From positions 1 to 46,951 of the forward strand of contig JABMSE010000050.1 of NCBI GenBank assembly GCA_013204645.1: a stretch of 46,951 nt of DNA. Direction: 5' to 3'. Made by a program: the position numbers and the translations under genes. Source of the stretch: Candidatus Saganbacteria bacterium (GTDB taxonomy: Bacteria; Margulisbacteria; WOR-1; O2-12-FULL-45-9). Shown here piece by piece: positions 20,785 to 28,650 of this stretch (position 1 is the stretch's first letter; each line of letters begins with the position of its first letter). The notes under the pieces were generated by a model. It was not told the DNA's origin, did not search any database, and was given only the letters and a program-made list of their open reading frames with translations.

Positions 20785-21810
20785 ATGCATAAAGACATTA
20801 TATTAGTTACGGGTGGCGCTGGCTATATCGGCTCGGTCCTGGTTAAAAAACTAGTCGAACAGGGTGAGAAGGTGCGCGTCTTCGATAAACTTTATTTTGG
20901 AGAAAGTGGCTTAAGCTCCGTTAAAGGAGAGATTGACCTAGTAGCTGGTGATGTTCGCAACTTTAACGCTGACCTGTTAGATGGAGTCAAAGGCGTTATG
21001 CATTTTGGCTCCTTATCTAATGATCCAACCGCTGAATTTGATCCTAAGGCTAATCACGAAATTAATTTTGAGGGGACGATGCGGGTAGCAGAGGCTTGCA
21101 AGAAAAAAAAGGTTAGACGCTTTACGTTTGCTTCTTCGTGCGCGATCTATGGTTTTCATGTTCAAGGCATAGCAGATGAAAGTTTCCCGGCTAATCCTCA
21201 GTCTGAATATTCACAAAGCAAATTGGATGCCGAAAATGGATTGATCTCTCTTTTGAGCGATAATTTCTGCCCGGCAATTCTTCGCCAAGCCACAGTTTTT
21301 GGTTTTTCAGAGCGGATGCGCTGGGATCTAGTAGTTAACACTATGACCATGGATGCTTTTGATAAGGGACGCATTCATGTTTATTGTGTGGGGGATAATT
21401 GGCGCCCCCTGGTAGATGTCGGAGATGTGGCCGTTGCTCACATGAAAATGCTGGAAGCACCCGAAGAAAAAGTCGCGGGTCAAATATTTAATTTGGTAGA
21501 TAGGAATTTTAAAATCCTTGAGTTAGGTCATTTTATTGCAGAAACCCTTAAGAGCTACAAAAAAGTAGATGTGGATGTGCTTTTTGGCACCAAAGAATCT
21601 CGAAGCTATCGGGTTTCCGGGGAGAAGTTGAAAAAGGTTTTGGATTTTGAGCCATCTGTCTCAGTTAAAGATGCGGCAAAAAAGATCTGGGGAATCCTTT
21701 CCTCTGGCCGCTATACTGATTTTTCCAATCCAATTTATTATAATATTGAGTGGATGAAGCTTTTGGTTGAAATGGAGCAAAAATTAAAAGTAATTGGGAG
21801 GGTTTTTTAG
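20785..21810 (+). CDS. NAD-dependent epimerase/dehydratase
   Basis: Internal ATG start; ILVTGGAGYIGSVLVKKL; FASSCAIYG; YSQSKLDAE. Confidence 0.9.
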   Translation: MHKDIILVTGGAGYIGSVLVKKLVEQGEKVRVFDKLYFGESGLSSVKGEIDLVAGDVRNFNADLLDGVKGVMHFGSLSNDPTAEFDPKANHEINFEGTMRVAEACKKKKVRRFTFASSCAIYGFHVQGIADESFPANPQSEYSQSKLDAENGLISLLSDNFCPAILRQATVFGFSERMRWDLVVNTMTMDAFDKGRIHVYCVGDNWRPLVDVGDVAVAHMKMLEAPEEKVAGQIFNLVDRNFKILELGHFIAETLKSYKKVDVDVLFGTKESRSYRVSGEKLKKVLDFEPSVSVKDAAKKIWGILSSGRYTDFSNPIYYNIEWMKLLVEMEQKLKVIGRVF

Positions 21811-22290
21811 ATGCAAATTGGTTTTGGTTATGATGTTCATAAATTAGTTAAAAAGCGTGCGCTGATTGTGGGGGGGGTAAAGATTAAGCATCCAACTGGT
21901 TTGTTGGGGTGGTCAGATGGGGATGTGTTGGTTCATGCCGTAATTGATGCCCTAATTGGGGCGATGGGTGAGGGTGACATTGGAAGGCATTTTCCCCCGA
22001 AAGATGTAACTTACAAAGGAATCTCAAGTCTTAAACTTTTAGGGTTTGTAAGGGAGCTTTTGCGTGAACGTGGCTATGCAATCAATAATATTGATGCCAC
22101 GATTGTGGCAGAGGAACCACGTTTCGCTCCCTATGTTGCCGAAATGAAAAACAATATAGCACAGGCGCTGGAAATTTTGCCGCAGTTAGTTAATATTAAG
22201 GCTAAAACCGAAGAAGGATTAGGCTTTACGGGAAGCAAGCATGGCATTTCTGCTTATGCCATTTGTTTGGTTCATAAAGAGGTAATATGA
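21811..22290 (+). CDS. ispF: 2-C-methyl-D-erythritol 2,4-cyclodiphosphate synthase
   Basis: GFGYDVHKL, GWSDGDVLVHAVIDALIGAMGEGDIGRHFPP, KAKTEEGLGFTGSKHGISAYA. Confidence 0.96.
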   Translation: MQIGFGYDVHKLVKKRALIVGGVKIKHPTGLLGWSDGDVLVHAVIDALIGAMGEGDIGRHFPPKDVTYKGISSLKLLGFVRELLRERGYAINNIDATIVAEEPRFAPYVAEMKNNIAQALEILPQLVNIKAKTEEGLGFTGSKHGISAYAICLVHKEVI

Positions 22291-23042
22291 GACTTGGGGT
22301 AAATGTTGATCATATTGCGACTTTGCGGGAAGCTCGAAAAGAAAGCTTTCCTGATCCCCTTTACGCTGCCAAAGAGGCAATTGCCGGTGGGGCACAGGGA
22401 ATAGTTTGTCATCTGCGTGAGGATAGGCGACACATTAAGGATGCTGATGTTTTTCGGCTGCGTAAACTAGCGGTGCGCCTGGATCTTGAAATGGCTGCTA
22501 CAATGGATATGCTTAAATTCGCTTTAAAATTAAAACCGCATATGGTAACCATTGTACCGGAAAAGAGACGAGAGATAACTACTGAAGGAGGACTTGAGGT
22601 TAATTCAAAAGTTAAAAACTTGTCCCGAGAATATCGAGGGAGTAAAAATTCAAAATTGAGGTATATTATTGAGAAATTACAAAGTAGGGGTGTAATTGTA
22701 AGTTTGTTTGTGGATCCCGAACCAAAGCAGATTAAAGCCTCAGCGGAAATTGGGGCAGAGTTTGTGGAAATTCATACGGGAAGATATGCCAATGCTTCTT
22801 ACCTAAAGGGGAAACGAAGAACTTTGAGCCGAGAACTATCCCAAATAGCTAGCGCAGCTAAATTAGCTAAAAGCTTAGGGCTTCGGGTTAATGCTGGCCA
22901 CGGCTTAGACTATAATAATGTAAGGGCAATTGTTCGTATTCCTGAAATTGAGGAGCTCAATATTGGGTATTCAATTGTCGCGCGCGCGGTTTTTGTTGGG
23001 ATGAAAAAAGCAGTAAGAGATATGAGGAGGAAAATGAGATGA
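22287..23042 (+). CDS. pdxJ: pyridoxine 5'-phosphate synthase
   Basis: RLGVNVDHIATLREARKESFPDP, CHLREDRRHIKDADV, VNAGHGLDYNNV, ELNIGYSIVARA. Confidence 0.96.
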   Translation: MRLGVNVDHIATLREARKESFPDPLYAAKEAIAGGAQGIVCHLREDRRHIKDADVFRLRKLAVRLDLEMAATMDMLKFALKLKPHMVTIVPEKRREITTEGGLEVNSKVKNLSREYRGSKNSKLRYIIEKLQSRGVIVSLFVDPEPKQIKASAEIGAEFVEIHTGRYANASYLKGKRRTLSRELSQIASAAKLAKSLGLRVNAGHGLDYNNVRAIVRIPEIEELNIGYSIVARAVFVGMKKAVRDMRRKMR

Positions 23043-23470
23043 AGGTAGCTATTGGTTCTGACCATGCAGGATTTAAACTAAAAGAGATTGTAAAAGCTTA
23101 CTTAAAACGCAAAAAAATAGAATTTAAGGATTTTGGTGCGCAATCGGAAGAATCGGTGGATTATCCCGACATTGCGCATCCAGTTGCCAAAGCAGTTGCC
23201 GCCCGAGCTTTTGATCGTGGAATACTTATTTGTGGCTCTGGGGTGGGCATGTCTATTGTGGCCAACAAAACCGGGGGGATCCGCGCGGTCCTGGTACATG
23301 ATACCTATACTGCTAAACAGAGCCGTCAACATGGGGATTGCAATATACTTTGTCTGGCCGGGAAAAAACTCAACCGGGCAGCTGCCACCAAGATCGTGGA
23401 TGTTTGGCTTAAAACAGAGTTTTCTCCCGAAGAGCGGCATTTACGCCGCATTGGCAAGATTGAACAATAA
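23039..23470 (+). CDS. rpiB: ribose 5-phosphate isomerase B
   Basis: KVAIGSDHAGFKLKE, VDYPDIAHPVA, GILICGSGVGMSIVANK. Confidence 0.95.
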   Translation: MKVAIGSDHAGFKLKEIVKAYLKRKKIEFKDFGAQSEESVDYPDIAHPVAKAVAARAFDRGILICGSGVGMSIVANKTGGIRAVLVHDTYTAKQSRQHGDCNILCLAGKKLNRAAATKIVDVWLKTEFSPEERHLRRIGKIEQ

Positions 23471-24576
23471 TGGATAAAAAGATGAAAGCCCTCATAATGG
23501 CTGCGGGTTATGGAACCCGGCTTGAGCCGTTAACTTTGGCTGTGCCCAAGCCCATGATTCCGATTGCCAACCTTCCTACTATGCAGCATAATATCGAGCT
23601 GCTTAAGCGATATGGTTTTCGAGATATTGTGGCCAACGTCCATTATTATCCAGAACAGATAGAAAATTATTTTGGAGATGGATTTGATTTTGGGGTTAAT
23701 CTTTCCTACTCCTACGAAAAGGAGTTGTTAGGGACAGCTGGTGGAGTTAGACGCATGGCAGTTGATATAGCCGAAATAGCCGAAACTTTTTTGGTCCTAT
23801 CTTCTGATGCCCTAACTGATTTAAATTTAAAACGTTTACTTGCTTTTCATAAAAAGAAAAAGGCCCTTATAACGATTGCTTTGGCAGAGGTTAGCGATGT
23901 TAGCCAATTTGGAGTTGTGATTACCGATGACGATGGGAAAATTACTGGGTTTCAGGAAAAACCCAAAGCCGAAGATGCTAAGAGTAAGATGGTCAATGCA
24001 GGTGTTTATGTTATTGAACCAGAACTTTTAAAAATGATTCCCGAAGGCTTTTATGATTTTGGAAAAGAACTTTTTCCCAAATTGGTTTCCCAAAAAGTCC
24101 CAATTTATGGGTATCCCATGGTTGAATACTGGAGTGATGTGGGTGGTCTCACAAAGTATATCCAATCCAGCTACGATGCCATGAAAGGGGTGGTTCAAGT
24201 TAGGATTCCCGGGCGCCGAGTTTCTAAGTCTACCTGGATTGGTTCTCGCGAAAAAATAGATAAATCTGCGCGTTTTGAGGGGGCAGTTATTATCGGGGAC
24301 CGCTGTCGAATCGGCAAGAATGTATATATCAAGGATTCTGTAATTGGAGATAAATGCGTGATTGAAGATGGCAGTATAATTCTTGGTTCAGTATTGTGGT
24401 CAGATGTCGTGGCCGAAAATGGAGTTGAGATAAACCAATCGGTTATTGGTAATTGGTGCCATATTGGCGAAAAAACTAAAATTTTACCCGAAACTATTAT
24501 TTCTAATCGCTCGATTATTCGAAAACAAAGCGAAGTGCCGCCCAAGACACACCTTCAACCAAATTCGATTGTATAA
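23470..24576 (+). CDS. nucleotidyltransferase family protein (sugar-phosphate NTP transferase with LbH repeats)
   Basis: KALIMAAGYGTRLEPLTLAVPKPMIPIANLP; hexapeptide-like IGDRCRIGKNVYIKDSVIGDKCVIEDGSII. Confidence 0.9.
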   Translation: MDKKMKALIMAAGYGTRLEPLTLAVPKPMIPIANLPTMQHNIELLKRYGFRDIVANVHYYPEQIENYFGDGFDFGVNLSYSYEKELLGTAGGVRRMAVDIAEIAETFLVLSSDALTDLNLKRLLAFHKKKKALITIALAEVSDVSQFGVVITDDDGKITGFQEKPKAEDAKSKMVNAGVYVIEPELLKMIPEGFYDFGKELFPKLVSQKVPIYGYPMVEYWSDVGGLTKYIQSSYDAMKGVVQVRIPGRRVSKSTWIGSREKIDKSARFEGAVIIGDRCRIGKNVYIKDSVIGDKCVIEDGSIILGSVLWSDVVAENGVEINQSVIGNWCHIGEKTKILPETIISNRSIIRKQSEVPPKTHLQPNSIV

Positions 24577-24577
24577 T

Positions 24578-25273
24578 ATGATTAGATATTTCAAGTCGGT
24601 GGTTTTTTGGCTATTTTTTATCACTTCCACAATTTTCTTGTCAATTATTCTTTCTTTGCATTCACTTATAACAAAGCCAGCGAATAAATTTGGCTATTTT
24701 CTTGTTGCCTTCTTTTCAAAAATCCTTTTATTGATTTCTTCTATTCCGGTTGAAATCAGCGGTAAAGAAAATGTTGGGGAGGAGCAGGCAAAACGCGGAT
24801 TGATTATTGCGGCTAACCATTCAAGTTTTTTGGATTTTTTTGTGCTTCAAGCTAATTTGCCGGCCGGTGTGAAATTTGTAGTTTGGGGAAAGGGATTTAA
24901 CATGCCCTTTTTAAAAAGCATCTATAAAAATCTGGACTATATCGGAGTAGGAAGGAGAGAGGATGTGGTTTCTTCTTCGCTTAAACTTTATAATGCCCTA
25001 AAACAAGGTGATAAGCTGGTAATTTTCAGCAAACCTGCTATGCAGAAAGAAACAGACTTTCAGTTTGACGAAAATATTGTTAGGTTATCAGAAACTTCCA
25101 AAACCGAAATTTTGCCTATCGCCATCAGGAACAGTCAAGGGGTGCTCCCTTTCTCCAAGTTTTTGCTTAATCCAGGTAAAGTTGAAGTTATAATCGGTAC
25201 CCCACGCTTTTTCCCCTCGGTTGAAGAACTTAGAAATGTAATTTTGGAGCTGCGCCAGGCACCGCTAGAATAA
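24578..25273 (+). CDS. plsC: 1-acyl-sn-glycerol-3-phosphate acyltransferase family
   Basis: Start ATG at 24578; NHSSFLDFFVL (HX4D-like), KGFNMPFLKSIYKNLDYIGVGRR. Confidence 0.8.
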   Translation: MIRYFKSVVFWLFFITSTIFLSIILSLHSLITKPANKFGYFLVAFFSKILLLISSIPVEISGKENVGEEQAKRGLIIAANHSSFLDFFVLQANLPAGVKFVVWGKGFNMPFLKSIYKNLDYIGVGRREDVVSSSLKLYNALKQGDKLVIFSKPAMQKETDFQFDENIVRLSETSKTEILPIAIRNSQGVLPFSKFLLNPGKVEVIIGTPRFFPSVEELRNVILELRQAPLE

Positions 25274-25405
25274 CCAATCACCAAGATACAAGGTACAAAG
25301 AAAGTTCAAATTTCAATCACCAAACGGTAATTTTCTGGCAGGATTGATTATTGAATTTTGGTTATTGGATATTATTTGGTTATTGTATCTTGGTTATTGG
25401 TTATT
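25274..25405. repeat. imperfect long inverted repeat of AACCAAT/ATTGGTT words
   Basis: Left arm AACCAATCACCAAGATACAA; right arm TTGTATCTTGGTTATTGGTTATT. Confidence 0.7.
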
Positions 25406-25414
25406 CAAAATAGA

Positions 25415-25443
25415 TGCAAGTTTCCCCCATCTCAGTACGATAA
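25415..25443 (+). promoter_or_regulatory. sigma28-like promoter, copy A (TGCAAGTTT-N14-CGATAA)
   Basis: AAGTTT 25418-25423; CGATAA 25438-25443; same 14-nt spacing as copies B and C. Confidence 0.6.
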
Positions 25444-25465
25444 GTATTGTAGATGAGGAAAAATT

Positions 25466-25774
25466 ATGCATAATATTTCGGTTACCCCCAATCTGCCCAA
25501 TGCTGCCCTTTCGCAAACTAGTAAGGGCGCTGGCAAAATTGATTCGCAAAGCCCGAGCAATTTTTTTGAGATAGCCTCGGAAAATCTTATGAAGCTTGCT
25601 CCCTCCCAAACCTTTATGGTGCCCGGAAGCAATAATGATGAGTCCATTAGTTTTTGGAAAGATAAATTAGAAGTCGAAGAAGGCATCCCCGATTTGGAAG
25701 AATGTATTGAAGAAAAAGTCGGGGATCTCATTTCTCAAATCGCAGAACTTTTAAATAGTGAGGATGAGGAATAA
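25466..25774 (+). CDS. hypothetical acidic protein, first ORF of unknown cluster (possible secretion chaperone)
   Basis: 102 aa, strongly acidic C-terminus; SD-like GATGAGG upstream; directly follows promoter A. Confidence 0.6.
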   Translation: MHNISVTPNLPNAALSQTSKGAGKIDSQSPSNFFEIASENLMKLAPSQTFMVPGSNNDESISFWKDKLEVEEGIPDLEECIEEKVGDLISQIAELLNSEDEE

Positions 25775-25776
25775 TT

Positions 25777-25817
25777 CTCCGAAGCCACGAGTCAGCCGAA
25801 ATCTGACGAGGGCGGAG
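25777..25817 (+). other. extended hairpin with tandem GA/GA internal loop
   Basis: CTCC-gaa-GCC-acga-GTCAG-(CCGAAAT)-CTGAC-gag-GGC-GGAG. Confidence 0.5.
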
Positions 25818-25822
25818 GAGGA

Positions 25823-25850
25823 TGCAAGTTTTTGCTCCCTTATCCCGATA
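25823..25850 (+). promoter_or_regulatory. sigma28-like promoter, copy B (TGCAAGTTT-N14-CGATA)
   Basis: AAGTTT 25826-25831; CGATA 25846-25850 in CCCGATAG. Confidence 0.65.
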
Positions 25851-25915
25851 GTAGAGTAGGAGGCGCAAGCCTTGACCCGTAGGTGAAAATTAGGTGAAGA
25901 AGGAGGTGAAAAAGT

Positions 25916-26125
25916 ATGAGCGGATTACAAGCAGAAGCTGTCGACGGAATGGCTGATGTTGAATCAGCAATCGCAGATGAGATATCAAACTTAGGTCCTT
26001 CAGCAGAAGCCAATGAGATTTTAGATGCTACTATGACGATTAACAACCATACTACTGCCGGTACACTTTACACAAACGCAGCTAACATCGATAAGGGATT
26101 GAAACAGAATGCTGTAAGAGGATAA
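25916..26125 (+). CDS. 69-aa helical-hairpin protein; candidate needle/filament subunit
   Basis: Strong SD AGGAGGTGAAAAAGTATG; two predicted helices around NLGPSAEANE; no Cys, no signal peptide. Confidence 0.6.
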   Translation: MSGLQAEAVDGMADVESAIADEISNLGPSAEANEILDATMTINNHTTAGTLYTNAANIDKGLKQNAVRG

Positions 26126-26135
26126 CAGAGTCAAA

Positions 26136-26163
26136 GAGGGGGAAGGCTAACCCCTTCCCCCTC
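26136..26163 (+). terminator. 11-bp perfect stem-loop (attenuator or mRNA 3' stabiliser, no U-tract)
   Basis: GAGGGGGAAGG-CTAACC-CCTTCCCCCTC. Confidence 0.6.
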
Positions 26164-26215
26164 AAATCTAAATAACCTTGAAAACGAATAAAAATAATAA
26201 AAAAGGAGGAATAAA

Positions 26216-26608
26216 ATGACTGTCCAACTTCCAGGCGTCAATCCTGGTGTTACTTATTCTCGGGCCAATACTTCCACTAGCCAAAGTTTAGGTGCAAGTT
26301 TCTTTGAACGGCTTTATGATAAGATGCAATATATTTTGCGCGTTTCAAGTGACAGTGAAGTAAACGCAGTTGAAAATGCCTTTATTACTGGTTTTTCCGC
26401 TACCGGGGATTGTGGTTCACAATGGTCAGAGGTAGAAAGCTTAACTGCACAAGGGTTAGGCGGGGAAGCTGTTTATAGTGATGCTGCAGCTACGCTTTGG
26501 GCTACTATGGAGATGAATGATATCCAAACCACCTTAACCTTTGCTCTTAATTTAATCTCTACTTTGAATGACTTAGACGAAAAGGCAGGAAATCTTTTAA
26601 CGAGGTAG
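26216..26608 (+). CDS. hypothetical 130-aa protein (possible rod/adaptor-like)
   Basis: SD AAAAAGGAGGAATAAAATG; helical C-terminus LWATMEMNDIQTTLTFALNLISTLNDLDEKAGNLLTR. Confidence 0.6.
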   Translation: MTVQLPGVNPGVTYSRANTSTSQSLGASFFERLYDKMQYILRVSSDSEVNAVENAFITGFSATGDCGSQWSEVESLTAQGLGGEAVYSDAAATLWATMEMNDIQTTLTFALNLISTLNDLDEKAGNLLTR

Positions 26609-26612
26609 TTTT

Positions 26613-27518
26613 ATGGCTTTTATTCAACAACCAATGATCTGGCCTGGGGTTAAAGCTCCTTCTCTTGAGTGGGAGTCATCTTTTTATAACAGCCAGAAAA
26701 CTGTTGAGGGAGCAGCGAACCTAGAAAATTTTACGGCCTCTCTTTGTGAGCTTTTTTCTTTTAGCGCAGAAGATCAAACCATACTTGCTGACATGCAAAA
26801 GGTTAATCCGGATTTTTCTTATGTATCCGAGGTTGATTATTTGCAAGTATTTTCAAATTATTTGGAGTATTCACCGGAGGAGCTTCTTTCCTCTCTGGTC
26901 GAAGCCAGTGCGGCCAAGGATAGTTTAGAAGTTGAATTTTCTAGGATAGGAGAGGATTGTAGTGGCTGGGAAGGCTATCTGGGGAATGCTGGGGTTTATG
27001 ATTCTCAAATCTTAATACCTTTGATGGAAGGCTATAATAATTTGCAATTGGATGCTGATGCTTTGGCCCAGATAGAGATAAAAATATGTGATTGGGTAGA
27101 TAATCTGGACGAAGAAACCTTGGATCGGATGTGTGAATACCTGGGAGTTTTACAAAATGGTGATATTGATGAAAAAAGGGAAGCGCTTAAAACTTCCGTT
27201 TCAGAGCTTATCGCAAAGTTTTCCAGCCCTTTTTCGCAATTTAGCCAGGATGCCTTTGATGAACTCGAAGATGATCTAATCCGGGATACCATGACTCCCG
27301 CCATTGGGATTACAGCAGTTAACCTTACGATGAATGCTATAAGTAACCGCGATTGGCAGCGCTATCGGGAGGCAAAAACCGAAGCGGCTAGAAGAGAAGC
27401 TGAGGAGAAAAGCGCAGTAGCAAAATCGCGTGCGACCAGAAAGGCCGATCAGAAGAAAGCGTTAAACAATCAAAAGGCAAGAGACGAACGGATTGCAAAA
27501 AAAAGCAAGGGGGGATAA
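26613..27518 (+). CDS. hypothetical protein with acidic helical body and very basic C-terminal tail
   Basis: 301 aa; C-terminal REAKTEAARREAEEKSAVAKSRATRKADQKKALNNQKARDERIAKKSKGG. Confidence 0.7.
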   Translation: MAFIQQPMIWPGVKAPSLEWESSFYNSQKTVEGAANLENFTASLCELFSFSAEDQTILADMQKVNPDFSYVSEVDYLQVFSNYLEYSPEELLSSLVEASAAKDSLEVEFSRIGEDCSGWEGYLGNAGVYDSQILIPLMEGYNNLQLDADALAQIEIKICDWVDNLDEETLDRMCEYLGVLQNGDIDEKREALKTSVSELIAKFSSPFSQFSQDAFDELEDDLIRDTMTPAIGITAVNLTMNAISNRDWQRYREAKTEAARREAEEKSAVAKSRATRKADQKKALNNQKARDERIAKKSKGG

Positions 27519-27521
27519 AAA

Positions 27522-27686
27522 ATGGCAAATGCCAATGGTGTAAACAATAACCAGAACAGCCACCCGAAGGCAGTTGAGCATGCAACACGTGATATTGCCA
27601 AAAAGTATGTTCAAAACTATGGGTTGGATAAGATAAGAGAAAAACTTTCCGAAGCAACCAAGGCGCGCAGAGACGGCAAAAGTTAA
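27522..27686 (+). CDS. 54-aa hypothetical protein (below ORF-track cut-off)
   Basis: MANANGVNNNQNSHPKAVEHATRDIAKKYVQNYGLDKIREKLSEATKARRDGKS; SD-like AAGGGGGG upstream; fits the gap between flanking ORFs. Confidence 0.6.
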   Translation: MANANGVNNNQNSHPKAVEHATRDIAKKYVQNYGLDKIREKLSEATKARRDGKS

Positions 27687-27698
27687 GGAGTAAAAGAT

Positions 27699-28433
27699 AT
27701 GCTACAAGGTGGTTTAGGCAACCAGGCTGCTTCCGAGCAGCTCATGTTGCAAATAAGGATGCCGCAAATTAATAAGCAGCCGGTAGGGCAGCAGCCGAAC
27801 ACAGCGGATGCCCGAGCCGTTTCGCAAACTGAAGGCAAAGAAGGGACTGCTCAATCTGCCTGGTACCTCCAAATGGATAATGTAGAGGTAACTACCGTTG
27901 CGATGCATCCAGAAGAGATTGATGCGCCCAGAGTTTTAAGTGTTTTGGGCCAAAAGATTGATCTGGTTTCCAAAATTGAGGGATTAAAAGAAAACTATTT
28001 CAAGAATTATGCGTTGACTAAATCACATAATCTGATGGTTTCACGTTTTGCCCAATTTAAGACAGCTGCCTTGGGAGCGATGCTTTCAATGCTTGGGGTA
28101 CCAAGCGATGAGATTGAGAACCTGCAAAAGAAGGCCGTCAGAGACGCAATTAAACAGAATAAAATGCTTTTTGAAGAAAATGAGTATAACCGGGAATTAT
28201 TGAGTATTATCGGTGCATCCAAGAAGCGCATGAAAACACAGAACCGGGTTTTAAATGAGGTCCGTAATCAATTGATGATCCAGGCAACCAATCTGGGGCT
28301 CGACGGCTATTATTCGCGGGAAAAGATTTTAGAAGTTAGGTTAGCCCAGTGTGGTCGCATTTTAGGAAGGTTTCTTGAGGAAAAGACTAATTTAGAATAC
28401 CAACGTCAGATGGTAGCCTTTGGAGTAAACTAA
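27699..28433 (+). CDS. hypothetical helical protein of unknown cluster
   Basis: 244 aa; AAGGAG SD at 27685; no recognised family. Confidence 0.7.
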   Translation: MLQGGLGNQAASEQLMLQIRMPQINKQPVGQQPNTADARAVSQTEGKEGTAQSAWYLQMDNVEVTTVAMHPEEIDAPRVLSVLGQKIDLVSKIEGLKENYFKNYALTKSHNLMVSRFAQFKTAALGAMLSMLGVPSDEIENLQKKAVRDAIKQNKMLFEENEYNRELLSIIGASKKRMKTQNRVLNEVRNQLMIQATNLGLDGYYSREKILEVRLAQCGRILGRFLEEKTNLEYQRQMVAFGVN

Positions 28434-28434
28434 G

Positions 28435-28650
28435 ATGGTAAAAAAGAAAAAAGAAAAATTACTCGAAGAAAAAACGCTGCTTACGGCTGACGAGCTCCTT
28501 TCAAAGATTAAACGTTTGGAAGGCTATATCCGCCGGACCGAGGGCCGGGTCAAGAAACACGAAAAGGCCTTGGAAAAGCTGCGCAAGGAAATAAAGAAAG
28601 AAATTGGAAAATCCCTTAAAGGAATTTTAAAGGGGAAAATTTATGGTTAA
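28435..28650 (+). CDS. 71-aa Lys/Glu-rich coiled-coil hypothetical protein
   Basis: LLTADELLSKIKRLEGYIRRTEGRVKKHEKALEKLRKEIKKEIGKSL; overlaps the next ORF. Confidence 0.6.
   Translation: MVKKKKEKLLEEKTLLTADELLSKIKRLEGYIRRTEGRVKKHEKALEKLRKEIKKEIGKSLKGILKGKIYG

Noticed and set aside
25781-25811. CGAAA and CTGACGAG words suggesting a hammerhead ribozyme core
   Set aside because: The two words are adjacent in the wrong arrangement and fall within a simple GTCAG/CTGAC hairpin; no three-stem junction can be drawn.
25916-26125. 69-aa protein as a WXG100/ESX substrate
   Set aside because: No W-x-G motif, shorter than typical (about 100 aa), and no FtsK-like ATPase nearby in the window.
26292-26321. 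TGCAAGTTT inside the 130-aa ORF as a fourth promoter
   Set aside because: No CGATA at the conserved 14-nt spacing; it lies within a coding sequence and is likely chance.
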